Positions 44,571-56,153 are shown, counted from the first letter of the stretch. The stretch is 64,000 nucleotides of DNA from Acanthococcus lagerstroemiae (GCA_031841125.1 CM063114.1:11408001-11472000); one strand, 5' to 3'. Program-made: numbers and translations. Notes: generated from the sequence alone by a model not told the origin.

Positions 44571-46345
44571 CCCCTCTTTCCTACACCGGCAATTTTTACA
44601 ATTTTGCCTTTTTGACGTCTTTAGGTATTTTCTATCACGATGTTAGAAATTTTGTGCTGAGTTGAATTTGAAGTAATCTGTCAATCCCTTGCGACGTGAG
44701 AAAAAGGATTTTTACGGATTTTCATATTTAGGATGTCTACCAGTCGCTTGAGTTCTCTAAGTTCTCCCGAAAGTCCTCTATTTTGAAAATGGTTTCTTAG
44801 TCTCCCGTTCTGATAGAAAATCACCCAAAAATCGATAGGGGAGTGTTATTTATTCCTAAATAAAAGTGAAATCTGTGAACTTCCTTATGAAAGTTTCATT
44901 CAAAATCGTCAATGTAGAGGTCGAGAAAAGTGTGAGAAAAAGTGATATCCCAATTCTTCAATAGACACACATTTTTAGTTTTTGATTTCAGTAGACAGCC
45001 TGGTTTGATTTCGCCTACGCTTTGGATACACTTTAAGATAACTAGAAATGTCAAGATAAAGAACTCTCAAATGTACAGTCCAAAATTTCTTCTTGTGGTA
45101 GTGGGGAGGGGGGATTGGTTAACTATCTTTGTTTTGCGCTACGGCGGTACGAATTGATATTCCAGTATTGTACCATAACTGAAAATATTTTCAACCTGCG
45201 GTTATGAAAACCGATTGATTCGAAAACGGAAATTCGTTCTCGTTGACCTCTGCGTCTTAATTTACCTAAATCTACATTTCATCAAGTTGCGTTGGAAAAC
45301 TTAATCTGTGCGGCCTCCGCATACTGAATCAACTGTTCAGTTAACTTTTCAGCTTATAAGTGTTTATACCTCGCCGACATTTATTAATAATTTGTCTCGT
45401 GCAAATGAGGTAAAGCGGAATGCGTTATATTTCACCTGTTATCTTATAATGTTATGTATTATTTTTAATCCAACACAAAATTCCAGCATCCCACAAAAAA
45501 AAAAAAATAACCGCGTAACGCGTATACGCGAACGCTTAGTCATTCCTATCTTTCTTTTTATTTTTTTCTTCCCGAAACATCTTCATTTAGAAACTGACAT
45601 ATACTGTAAATGTACTCGTTTATTTCGTGACAGAAAAGAGAATGAAGAAAATGAGAGAAAAAAAAAAGAGAAGTAAAAACCTCTTTAATTACACGTGTTT
45701 TCGTACTGAATTTATTTAGAATAAAAAAGTAGATGAAAAATTAAGCAATGGCAAATTAACCCGATCATATTATATTTATGTAGGAGAAAGGAGGGAGCGT
45801 TAAAAAAAAGTTTGAATTTTAAAATAACAACTGAAAATGGCTGTTTAAAAAGTGGACGCGAGGAGAAATGAAAGAGGAGTTTGGAACTTGGACAACTAAT
45901 ACGGCTTAGCCGAAAAGATAACAGCATTCTGATAAAAATGAATGATTTATATCATTAAACGGTGACAACAGCAACAGGACACATTATTATACCTATACCT
46001 ACCTGCCTGTGTTCGCTTTTTTTTTTTTTTTTTTTTTTTCCTTACGTATCTTGTTAACACAGTACGGCGGGGTGAAATAAAACAATGCGGCTGTAGATAC
46101 GGCAACCAGCATAATATTTCAACCATTAAACTGGAATTCTAGATGCGGTACTGGTAGGGCTTATATACTTATACCTTATTCCTGGTATACCTATGCACCG
46201 TATATATCTATACATCCATTGTCTCTCGGTAAAAGTGGACGCATTTATCTTTATACAAAACGACGAATTTAAAGAATTAAGGACGCAGACGAGTTAAATA
46301 AAATTAAAGAAGAGAAAAAGAACCTTCGAACCGGAGGAAAAAGCA
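44571..46345. other. Unannotated AT-rich stretch
   Basis: T-rich run at 46017-46039. Open frames (45308-45676 plus) are low-complexity. Nothing recognised. Confidence 0.35.
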
Positions 46346-46349
46346 TATA

Positions 46350-46860
46350 TATAGTGGAACTTCGGAATTTACTTTACATATTCCGGCGTTATATAAACAA
46401 AAAGAGAACCGTCCGTCCGCTGTTCGTGAATTCTTCGTCGTATAGCCATCGCTGGCCGTATCAAATTACAGCCAACGAACGCGGATCGCACAATTTTTTC
46501 TCCTTTTTTCGCTGGCCTGAAAAATTGCCCGATGCCCGGACCGCGGCGCAGATAACAATCGCGGTTTCGCCACAGATGTGGCGGTCCAGCGAACCTGTAG
46601 GTCATTCGGCTTCAGCTCCATTTGGCCGTAGAAAATGTCATACCTCGGTTGACAGCTTCATCTTGGAGCCAGAAAATAGATCAGTTGAAAAAGCAGTTTT
46701 GTCTATGTTAATTCTTGTGTCGGAGTGGATACATAGTCGTCTGTTTTTCGATTCCAACCGACCGTTTCTTAATGATTCCGAGGCCCAGAGGGGAAGATGG
46801 GGCTGACCTAAAGGCGGTGGTACACGGATACCTAAAGTATGCCTTCGCGTAAGGTCTCGC
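46350..46860. other. CpG-richer unique island 6, with a doubtful 150-codon frame
   Basis: Unrepeated and CG-rich at 46400-46640. The plus-strand frame 46354-46806 (150 codons) follows a TATATATA at about 46346. Minus-strand frames overlap (46369-46605, 46638-46970). The translation shows no known domain, signal peptide or membrane segment, so I do not call a gene. Confidence 0.3.
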
Positions 46861-46876
46861 GCTAAAGAAAGGAATA

Positions 46877-46997
46877 CCGTCAACTGGGGTAATATTGGAC
46901 ACCGGTGGTAATATCGGCTACTCATGACTTGTTGTAGGAGCGCTAGTATCGTTTTCAGTAAACAAGTCATGACTGGCCGATATTAACCATTAGACGG
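46877..46997. mobile_element. 121-bp TA-flanked fold-back MITE
   Basis: TA dinucleotides flank CCGTCAACTGG (left) and CCGTCTAATGG (right, other strand). An inner stem pairs about 46910-46937 with 46961-46988 (shared CATGACTTGTT and its inverse), with a loop of about 23 bases. The shape would also fold as RNA. Tc1/mariner-type origin is inferred from the TA flanks. Confidence 0.7.
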
Positions 46998-47184
46998 TAC
47001 ATGTATTAAGCCTCGCTCTTTAATATGAACTATACTTGATCCTCCTACACAATGAATAACTCCACAGAGAGGTAGTCGTTTTTGGGAGGTGCTGAAATAT
47101 GCGTGAAGCCTTGTGAGAAAACGAGGACCTCAACAAGAGAATCGCATTTGTAGTACGAAAATTGAACTTAATATTCATCATCAC

Positions 47185-48030
47185 TCCTTGCATTATGACT
47201 GATGCCTGGCGATCCTCCGTTACAATGCGTTGACCATATCCCGCCACTGGTCTGAGTCCTCCGGGTCACGAATCGCCATCCCCAAGGCTTGATAGGAGTA
47301 CTCCATTAGCTGATCCAACTATCTCTTTGGCGAACGTCCGCGCATTCTTCTTCCCTCGACCTTGCATTTCACAATAAGCTTTTCTGAGAACTAGCTGGAC
47401 CCTCGGACAATCTGGCCAAAAGAATCTAAAAACCGTTTGCTGCAGACAGTGGATAGTCGTTGTTGGACACCCAACTTTGCTGCGAGGATTAAATTGTTCG
47501 ATCTCGGTTCAGGTCACCCTGAGCATTCGTCTGTAGCACCATCACATCTCAAAGGCCTCTATTCTGCGTCTGTCATTTGCTTTAATTGTTGCCTTCTCTG
47601 CTCCATACACAACTCTGGGAAAACAAGAGTCCGCATCAGTTTTTTTCTTTGTGCGCCGTGTCATCGATCTATCCTTCCAGATTACCGTTAGTTTGCTTGC
47701 TGCTTCTCTGCCAAATGCTATTTTTCTTCGAATCTCCGTAGTCGATCCGTCCTTTTTGTCCAACATGGATCCGAGATAGATCTGCCTGCCTACTTTCTCA
47801 TAGCCATTTTGGACATTCATCTGTTGCAACACGTCAGCTCTGTCTATCTTTAGGATTTTTGGGTTTATCCGCATCTCAGACTCTCCTCGTCGACGTAAAA
47901 AAATAGTTCTGCCATTTCTTCCATAGAATTGGCGTATAGCGTTGTGTCGTTAGCCAAACTGAGATTGCTGTCGGTCCGCCCTCCCATATTGACTTCACCT
48001 TGCCATCCCTCAAGGCTACGTTTCATAATG
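47185..48030 (-). mobile_element. RTE-like retrotransposon fragment D (3' half)
   Basis: On the minus strand, LANDTTLYANS (47940-47975) occupies the FADD position with both Asp context residues altered, so it is inactive. Thumb-like blocks follow: TTEIRRKIAFGREAASKLT (near 47715), IWKDRSM (47670), FPRVVYGAEKATI (47620), RRRIEAFEMWCYRRMLRV (47520-47560, with a stop), and a C-terminal WRDMVNAL segment near 47235. The order and wording fit the BovB/RTE group. 5' half absent. Confidence 0.85.
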
Positions 48031-48548
48031 AGTTCTTTGTAGGTATTAAATAGGACAGACTGACAGGATTCACTCCTGACGCACTCCTTTTGAGGGCAAA
48101 AAAAAGGGTCTATATGTAGTCAGTTTAACTTTGTGGCGAACCTCTCCTCGCAAATTGACCTTTTATATAAATCGTTGTGTCTAACAAACGTCTTTTGTCC
48201 CCTACATACCTGAACTTCCTGTCTTTCCTAAACCAAGTTCTCCTTCTTCTTCTTCTTCTTCTCTTACTCGCTCTCCTTTCTTCTCCTCCGATCGGCCACG
48301 TAGAAGTCAGTTCAGTCATAATGAGTCACAGTTTCTGTTTTTCGCACTCTCAAGATCTGTTTTTTCTGTCCATCAGTACGCGCCCTTTTTCTACTCCCTC
48401 TCATTTTTTGATTTCGGATGCTTTCCCTACGGTTCGGACTAAACACTTCTCTCGTACAAATACCAGAAAAACCGTAGAGTCCACTTCACTACAGTTCTAA
48501 AATCGACATGTAATAGTCCAACAAAAATGGTGGATATCTAAGCGGCCT
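48031..48548. other. Unannotated stretch with a CTT microsatellite
   Basis: Seven or so CTT units at 48240-48262. The frame 48177-48500 is low-complexity. Confidence 0.4.
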
Positions 48549-49090
48549 TGAGTCCGATTTAATTAGAGTCCTGAAAATGATTTCAGTGGCAGTATAACTA
48601 TGGTTCATATCTGATCAGCTCTAGGTTCCGTGAAGTTATGATGTTATAACTAGTCGGCTCGAGGTCTAATTTAATTACAGTCCTGAAAATGACTTTCAGT
48701 AGCTATAGGCGCCAACTTATGGAAAATATTTGGGGGGGGGGGGTGGGGGCAGAATCAAAGTTATCACGGTTCATAGGAGCGGTCAAAAATTCCTCTCTTT
48801 GGAAATTCGAGTGGTCGTCTTCCATCTATTTTGGTGCCAAAATTATACCATTCTCATTATGACTTACCATGTTATCATATTTTAGTTGCTTTTTTGTTAA
48901 ATTTAAAAATTGATGGTAGAATGTGTTGTACTTTTTCCATATTGGGGGCCGAGGGGCGTCTCCCTTCCAAATTTTTCTTTGGGGAGCTTTGCCCTCCCAA
49001 AAAATGCCAAGTCGGCGCCTATGTCAATAGTCATACGTACAAGATCCATATCGTGTCAGCTCGAGGTCCAAGCTGACTTTCACTAGTCTG
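48549..49090 (+). repeat. Tandem repeat of about 113 bp, interrupted by a MITE
   Basis: TTTAATTA(G/C)AGTCCTGAAAATGA is found near 48557 and 48669. After the MITE a third, more diverged piece begins with GCTCGAGGTCCAAGCTGACTTTCA near 49059. Confidence 0.6.
48704..49023. mobile_element. 320-bp hAT-type MITE
   Basis: The left end is TATAGGCGCCAACTTATGG and the right end on the other strand is CATAGGCGCCGACTTGGC. Flanking 8-mers tcagtagc and tcaatagt match at six of eight. G12 lies at 48732-48743. Confidence 0.75.
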
Positions 49091-49616
49091 TCACTGGAGG
49101 TCCATCATTGGACTGTTGACGAGCTGTAATATTTCGCCACTAGGTCAGTCTTGATTAGGGTCGATTATTGAACTGTTAATGGACCTGACGATCTCGCCAT
49201 TAAACCAAATTTAAAATTGTTGAAATACAAAATACATTTGCACATTCAAACCTTTCTAACGAGTGCTCGTGCACCACGAGACACAGCGAATATTTTTCAG
49301 GAAAATACCAATTTTATGAAAACATCGAAAACGTGAAAACGAATGGGTGTTTCGCCTAATGATTCCCCACCATGCTAAATCCCAGCCCTCCCTTCCTCCG
49401 AGTTATCAAGCTTACATTAGCCATTATGGTATTCATATGAAAATGACATTTTCAGAGCATTCCTAAGAGGGGAGGGGGCTAAAATTGCATTTTCTAATTC
49501 TTATTTGATTTAAAATTCGAAAATGCTTCGTTCTCTTTGCACACGAATACTCAGTTCGACCCCCGTTTTCTTTTTTAGTGTCCATGTTGGAGTGTGAGTG
49601 AACTTGGTAAATTCTG
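49091..49616. other. Unannotated stretch
   Basis: A possible continuation of the 113-bp repeat to about 49210, then nothing recognised. Confidence 0.35.
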
Positions 49617-49764
49617 TATTTAGGGTGTGCCAATTCACAATTTCTTCTTTCTGTAGTCCAGAGCGCTTTCGGCTGCTATGTCATCATCACGTGATGATGA
49701 CATAGCCGTCGAAAGCGCTCTGGACTACAAAAGGAAGCGATTGTGAATTGGCACACCCTAAATA
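49617..49764. repeat. 148-bp near-perfect palindrome, probable TA-flanked fold-back element
   Basis: Two 74-base arms meet at 49690/49691 with no spacer, the centre being ATCATCACGTGATGAT. I count about seven to nine mismatches, mostly in two small patches. The outer ends are TTTAGGGTGTGCC and its inverse, flanked by TA on both sides, which suits a Tc1/mariner-type MITE. Any transcript would fold into one long hairpin. Confidence 0.92.
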
Positions 49765-49896
49765 TAGAACCCCTTTCTTTCGGAAATTCCAGGTATGTTT
49801 TCGACTCCGTGTCCTAAACTATGAATATTCCTCAAGTATTTCTTACTTAGTTTAGCTTCTTCCGAAACGAAATCCTATCCACCCCTGGTTCCCTAG

Positions 49897-50016
49897 GCAT
49901 GTTCTTAGAAGAGACTCAAACTTTTTTGACCAATTTGGTAAACACAATTTTCCTGGTATATTCCTAGAAGAGACGCAAACTTTTCTGATCGATTTGGTAA
50001 ACACCAGGGAGGTCCA
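49897..50016 (+). repeat. Tandem duplication, about 60-bp unit
   Basis: TTCTTAGAAGAGACTCAAAC and TTCCTAGAAGAGACGCAAAC, each followed by GATTTGGTAAACAC-like text. Two units. Confidence 0.75.
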
Positions 50017-50049
50017 AAGCTATGTTAGGTAAAACTGGAAAATCGGAAA

Positions 50050-50520
50050 GAATTTCACAGAGCCTTGAGACTATTCTATGCTATCGAGTCCGGGAGTGCC
50101 TTGGGAATGGTCGAGAACTTATCTAGAGGGGTCGTGGAGAAGTCGTGAAAAGTCTTGAACAAGCTTAAAAAAACTTTGAGGAGTCTCAGTGCATCCTGAA
50201 CCTGTTTGATGAGTCTCAGAAAGTCTGAAACAAGGCTCTCTTAACAGTTACAAAAAAGGGGGAAAGAAAAGTCTGAAGAAAGTTTTAAAGGTCTCCAAGA
50301 ATGTCTAACAAATCTACCAGTCTTCAAGAAATACTTCAGTAAGCTTTAATGAGTCATTGATCGAATCCGGAAAAGTGTTAGGGTGGTCTTGAAAAATCTG
50401 CTGCAAGAGTATTAAATAAATCTCGAGTCTTAAGCAAGCATGCAAGAGTCTTGAATTTACTCAACTAAGCTAGGAGGAGTCTGAATAACCCTCAAATCTT
50501 CCAATATAATCAGCTGACTT
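50050..50520 (-). repeat. Degenerate short-period satellite (AGTCTTGAA type)
   Basis: Variants of GAGTCTTGAAAAGTC every 15-25 bases. Same family as 10660-11265 and 12225-12475. Confidence 0.5.
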
Positions 50521-53056
50521 GGATCTAAACATCAATATTATTTTTCAATAATTTTTTTCCGAAGTTATTTTTATGGGAAAATGCAAATTCTTGTCGGTGC
50601 CATCATCAAAGTGTAGAAAACTTTTCTTTCTGTTCCGATTTGCTATGGATGCTAAAAAATTTGAAAATTTTGATGCCACGAAAAAGGATGGGATTTAAAG
50701 TCTACTCCTCCCTTGCCCCCTCATCTTTTTGTGCTACAAAAAATCCCCGCATGTAGTGTTTGGCATATTAGACCTCGCAACCACTAACGCCGCCTCAGGG
50801 TTGACCTATACGATAGTGAAGTGAATCGATTCTCATCTTGGATCTGGTGCAATGGATTCTGCTGTGGCCATATGCGGCGAACTTTCAAAATTTCATATTT
50901 CACAAACATTTGTGGTGATTAGGACAACAGGAACCTTCTTCCCGCGCGTCTAATTCCCTTCTGTTGTTTATTCTGAATCCACTACCATGGACGTTCAAAA
51001 ACTCAAAAGTTGAGAGCCAGAAGCATCGAACTCTTGAAATATTTAGCGTTTTGGAAACCTTTTTCTCACGTGTCTCTTTCCAGAGATGACCTTCTAGGTT
51101 GCAAGGCTGATATAAAAAAACAGCATGCTGGAAAGCTCATTCAAGCGGAACCATCCTGTATGTTTTATGCTCATAAGTAATTATGTACTTAAGCACTACC
51201 TCTATGATGTAGGTATTCCAAATAATTATACTGACTGATATGAAAGTTTGAACGTAACAACTGTTTGGTTACTATTAGGGTTGCTACATCTGAATTTTAG
51301 GAATAACGGACACATTCGCAACAAGCAAAAAAAAAAAAAAAGGTTTTTTCTATTTACTTTTTATTTTTAAAGTATAAAATATAGAAAAACGTACACAAAC
51401 AGAAGAACTTACAAAAACGTAGAAAAATAAACGAGGGACACATAAAAATACCGAAAAAGTATTTCAAAACAGTAATTTATAATATGTACTATTTTTTTTT
51501 CTTTTTGCAAATTTTTGAAAATACCGGGCGTTCCTATTGTCCGATAAGGGTCTTCACTTCTCACGAGACAAGTCGACGAAATACTGGACGTGTAGTAACC
51601 TTGCTACACATACCAAAAAGCTAATTTGCCGCCGCTAGTAGTTGGACAAGATTTTTAGCGAAGATTTTTGCACAACTCCCTTCAGATTGGCCCCAAGTCT
51701 TCGTTGATTCTCGTGGAGCATTTTCTCCCGCGCTAAACATACAGCAAAATTCAGTTTTTCTCAATAATCATGTTTTCACGTCAATTTAATAATACCCCCC
51801 CCCCCCGTCCTCGACTCGGGTACTTAGGAGGACAATTATTATTTTCAAAAGCTCATGCTCAAAACTTCCAGTATTTCTCTAGTCACTCAGTTGCCACGTT
51901 ACGAACATAAAAACGATCAGAGTTATCTGTAGAGAGGGGTGGGAGAGGTAAGAGTTGTTCTATTTCTCCTTCCAAGATTGCTTCCTTAAGCTCCCATTGA
52001 ATTTGTGAAATGTAAGGAAAGAGTGAAAGATAGGGAAAAATGGTACGAAATCGGGGAGGCGTATGCCCGGATGTAACATACGACAAAGAAAAATGTACAA
52101 GAAACGGTAATAAACGCTAATTATTATTATTATTATTATAAGGAAAGAGTTGCTACTGTAAAAAAAAAAAAAAGTCGACTGACTTTCATCCGATCTTTTG
52201 GGTTTTCCTCGAAAACTAGAATCGGTGAAATTGGCCTTTTTGACGTGAAATGCATTAGACTTTCTTTCACGGTACAAAATTTCGTGTTTCGATGTCAACA
52301 GAGCTAATTTACCATCCGGAATGTAATCTCGTGTTCGCCACTTTCACGACGTACAGGGAAAAGCCGAACGACCCCACTCCCATAATACAAAAGCTTTTCA
52401 ACCCAGATGTCCTGAAAATGTGTTAACACATTTAAAGACGTAAAAAGGTGGGCTGAAATCGTTTCTTTAATTTTTAATAATTTCTTTCCATTGATCGAGT
52501 AAATGTCTGAGTGTAAAGTGAAACTTGTACTCGTATATCCGTTACAGCGGCAATTTCTACCAGGGAAGGAGATTCGAATCAGGAAGAAAATTTCAGAGCT
52601 GCCGTCTAAAGAAGTTTTAAAGTTGTTAAGCGAGTAAAAAAGATTTCAACGGACTCGAGCCCCGGATATACCAAGTGGTAAAATTTGAGCGCAATTTTTC
52701 TACACTGAGAAATTTTTTGGTAAATAGTACTAAAATCCTGATCGGTCTCTGACGTTCAACGATTTCACGCACTCTTTAATTAGAAATTCTGATAATTTTA
52801 TTTAATTCTAGCGAAAATGATTGTAATAATTCTGTCAAGAAATTTGGTAGAACTACAGTCATTATTGCTAGAATTTTGTAAAATTTACCCGAATTTTCCG
52901 TTAAAGAATTCTGGTAATGTTTACCAGAAAATTTTTTTCTGTATAGCTTTTTTCCAGTATGTGCTTGATGTATGCTATAAATTATTCTTGCAGATTTCTT
53001 TATTGAAGAAAAGAGGTAATCCCATTCCGAACCCTTTGTTCATAGTATGAGTTATT
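50521..53056. other. Unannotated AT-rich stretch
   Basis: C12 at 51795-51806 and ATT microsatellite at about 52119-52139. No gene or matched repeat. Confidence 0.35.
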
Positions 53057-53530
53057 GAAATTAAAAAGTAGCTCTGGTTGGTAATGTTCTTGGTCATGTT
53101 GGTTAATTTCTTGACCTGTGCTGCCTTTGTAATTCAGTAGTGTTTCTAGTTATTGAGTTTTTCGTCACGTTCGTTCATTTCTTGACCTGTGTTGCCTCTG
53201 TATATTTAGTAAAATTTCTGGTTGAAGGGTCTGGCTGGCCGAGTGGATAGCGCGCTGGTATCGAAATCCGGAGGTCCAAGGTTTGAGCCCACGTAGCAAC
53301 TCGCTACATTTCGACCCAGGCGGGTTTTTCGGTGAGAAGAAAAGAGGGCTCAGATAGCCCTAACAGTCTCCTCGACGTCTCTGAGGTAATGCTTGAAAGG
53401 GCAGATTCCAGGGCTCAGGTTGAGAGCAAAAAAATGAAAAGAGAGTATTTCTGGTTAGTAATTCTTTTGGTCATGTTGGTTCATTTCTTGACCTGTGTTG
53501 CCTTTGTATGTTCGATAGTGTTACAAGTTC
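53057..53530 (+). repeat. 72-bp minisatellite, about three units, carrying SINE-1 copy 4
   Basis: CATTTCTTGACCTGTGTTGC or a close variant occurs near 53106, 53177 and 53482. Units 1 and 2 are adjacent. The third is separated by the SINE. The first part is the reverse complement of 33023-33191. Confidence 0.85.
53224..53446 (+). mobile_element. SINE-1 copy 4, inserted in the minisatellite
   Basis: It has the clearest tRNA-like head in the family: TGGCTGGCCGAGTGGATAGC (A-box-like), then GGTTTGAGCCC (B-box-like) about 50 bases downstream. The body matches the other copies. ATTTCTGGTT flanks both sides (53214-53223 and 53447-53456), a 10-bp target duplication that coincides with the start of a minisatellite unit. 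An A-rich 3' end precedes the duplication. Confidence 0.93.
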
Positions 53531-53599
53531 GTATTTCAGTTTGTTGCGAAATATATTGGTAACATCTAGTGAAACTGGTTCGTCATTGTAGGTTAATTT

Positions 53600-54028
53600 A
53601 CTTTGTTCAAGTAATATTGTTAAAGACTACAATGGAGTATACAGACTACACTGTGAACACTGCAATATGATTGCATGGAAGAACCAGGCAGAAAGTTTAA
53701 AACTAGGATAAAAGAATATGAACGATCGCAGACACTGAAACATGACAAATGACAGTTTGGCGAACACTCGATGGCAACCAATCTGTCAACAAGAACCTGA
53801 CAACAAGAACCTGACTGATGTATTAATAACTTGACAGACATTGGGCAAACAAAATGAACTATAACGACCAATAGGAAAACAGTGTGTAACCCATCCACCT
53901 CGGCACACTACGTAACTCGCCAGACATTACACGAACCAACTAGACTGTAACAACCAATAAAAAGGCAGCATAAACACTTATCATACGGTATTACTTTAAC
54001 CATATCAGTGTGAACTACTCCTAAAATC
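53600..54028 (+). mobile_element. Penelope-like element fragment, GIY-YIG region
   Basis: Plus-strand translation at 53635-53740 reads GVYRLHCEHCN, the GVY (GIY) start of a GIY-YIG domain with its Cys pair. It then reads GRKFKTRIKEYERS, the conserved basic helix with the catalytic Arg. The YIG segment between is damaged. A stop follows near 53748. The tail to 54028 matches the tail of the copy at 9812-9985 (ATACGGT-ACTTTAAC and CAGTGTGAAC). No reverse transcriptase here. Confidence 0.65.
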
Positions 54029-54034
54029 CTTCTT

Positions 54035-54497
54035 CTGCTTCTTCTTCTTTAAATGCCGTATCCGATGCCAGATGTTGCCGGTCGGGGTTTCTGATGCGCA
54101 ACTCTCCTGAGTAGGTTAGTCAGGGTAGCTTACCGCTGCTTTCCCTACAGTTTTGTTGCGTTAGATTTTCCCTTCTCTGTGCCGAAGAGTGTGCAACCGT
54201 AGTTCGCTTACTAGCCACGTGTTTCACGACGTTGACTAAGCTGTCCACGACGTGCACACGCACAGTACCATTCTTCCTGATCTGGTGGTAACACACCCTG
54301 CGATGGTAATGTCTTGTTCGTGTGAACTGACGGCGGTTACAGGTCGTGTTATGTTTCCACCTCGATTGATACTATAGTCGCTGTGTTCGCTAGGATGTTG
54401 GTGGGTGAATTCGAATATCATTAGCTTTCCAGCGTTGGTGATACTTGAACTCAAGACGCAAGGATTACAAAGCGGGCACCTTCAGTATGATGAATGT
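54035..54497 (-). mobile_element. SINE-2 copy 2 (fullest copy)
   Basis: Same family as 203-582. On the minus strand the head (about 54425-54497) is tRNA-like but more decayed (GAGTTCAAGTAT at the B box). The body includes the block CTTACTAGCCACGTG and GATCTGGTGGTAACAC. It ends in a CTTCTTCTTC stretch abutting the Penelope tail. Confidence 0.75.
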
Positions 54498-54760
54498 AGA
54501 GCTCTGAAGATATGCTGACCTCCAGAGCTTTTTGACCAACTCAGTGAAATAGATTATTTTTATAATATTTCACTCGCACCTCAACAAAGTCTCATTCAAA
54601 CCTAGCATCCTTAGCTGTAATATAAATATAGAGCTGTGAAGTTGTGCTGATTTTCGGAAACTTTTGGCTAAGTATATTCACTACGTATTGAAATAGATTC
54701 TCTTCAGAACATTTCACTCGTACGTCGGCACAGGCTAGGTTCAGAAATAGAGAAATCAGT
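54490..54760 (+). repeat. Diverged tandem duplication, period about 135 bp
   Basis: TAGAGCT(C/G)TGAAG(A/T)T-TGCTGA occurs near 54498 and 54630, and GAAATAGATT then ATTTCACTCG(C/T)AC follow in both. Confidence 0.65.
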
Positions 54761-55682
54761 CGCCTTTCCCATTTCAAATTTCACGATAACAAGGGCCACC
54801 TCTCTGCTATTACAACACCAGTAAGGTCACTGAAAAAGAAGCAATAAACAAGGAAATTACGAAGTGATGCGACAGCAATTTTATCTTTACGTCTCATGGT
54901 GTCTGTCTACAAAAACTCGGATGTTCCTGTTCAATTCTCGCGTAACATACTGTCAGTGCTCAAACGTATGCCATGTTCGAATTCGAAAAATGAAAGTGGA
55001 AATTATACACAGATAAGATTGTGAACAGCTGTCCATCAGGTTCAACTCGACTGAAAAATTAGTTCGGAATTTGAAAAACGAGACACGACGCATTTCAAAC
55101 TCGAGAAAATGTTATTTCTGCGCGTATTAGATTTACACCCAGAGGGGAAGAAGATGTCTGAAGTACTCCAGTATAATGCGCCTTTATACAACGAGGCAGA
55201 GCTGTATAGACCTCAACTATCGGATCTTGGACCGAATTCAGAAACTGAGCTGAGAATAAAAATCATTCAGCTCTAATTTCCTACTCAGTCTTTCTCGGCC
55301 TATCTTCGATAGAGGCTATTCAGACTCACAAAGGGACTTTACTCCGTGACCGCTCCTCAACCAACCTCTCCATCTCTCCATCGACATTTGTTTATTCGAG
55401 CCAGTTAGCTACCCGGAATTCCATACTTTCTTAAGTTTTATTTTCCTTATGCATTTCATACAGTCTTGGCAGAGCATTACGCAACAATTTTAATTGAGTC
55501 CTAATCAGCAATGGTGTCGTATCTGGGTGTTCAAGGTGTTCACTGCACACCCACTTAATTTTTGTCTTACAACAAAAATTCCAGAAACAAGGAATGATTT
55601 AAATTTTTGATTTAAATACAAAATATAACCTCAAAAAATTGAAAAATAGCCGGAATTTTTCTCTTTGCGCTTTGCGCGGTTC
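54761..55682. other. Unannotated stretch
   Basis: No gene or repeat matched. Confidence 0.35.
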
Positions 55683-56101
55683 TTATCTTTGTCACATACT
55701 ATGGGAATCGCATAGGATGTTCACTAGCAACATTGCACACTCTTGTCGGTCTTGTCGCAGTGGCGTTATCTTTGTCACATATACTATGGGAATCGCATAA
55801 GATGTTTGCTAGCAACATTGCACACTCTTGTCAGTCTTGTCGCAGTGGCGTTATCTTTGTCACATATACTATGGGAATCGCGTAAGATGTTTGCTAGCAA
55901 CATTGCACACTCTTGTCAGTCTTGTCGCAGTGGCGTTGTCTTTGTCACATACTATAGGAATCGCGTAGGATGTTCACTAGCAGCATTGCACACTCTTGTC
56001 AATATTGTCGCAGTGGTGTTCTCTTTGTCACATACTATGGGAATCGCGTAGGTTGTTCACTAGCAACATTGCACACTCTCGTTGGTCTTATCGCAGTGGC
56101 G
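55683..56101 (+). repeat. Minisatellite, five units of 83-85 bp
   Basis: Units start at 55683, 55766, 55851, 55936 and 56019 with lengths 83, 85, 85, 83 and 83. Each begins TT(A/G/C)TCTTTGTCACATA and ends GTCGCAGTGG(C/T)G. The 85-bp units carry an extra TA. Neighbouring units 2 and 3 are almost identical. An open frame (55743-56051) runs through it only because of the repetition. Confidence 0.97.
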
Positions 56102-56153
56102 TTCGCAACAAAGACCATGAAGAGTGAAACGGAGACTTTGTTAATTTAAATGG

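Noticed and set aside
46354..46806. 150-codon protein gene
   Set aside because: Minus-strand frames of similar size overlap, there is no domain, and composition looks like chance in CG-richer DNA.
53224..53300. tRNA gene (GGCCGAGTGG head)
   Set aside because: The same head occurs at the start of four repeats with shared bodies and target duplications. It is the SINE-1 promoter.
55743..56051. 102-codon repeat protein
   Set aside because: The frame is open only because it runs through the 83-85-bp minisatellite. Unit length is not a constant multiple of three, so no repeat-protein periodicity is kept.
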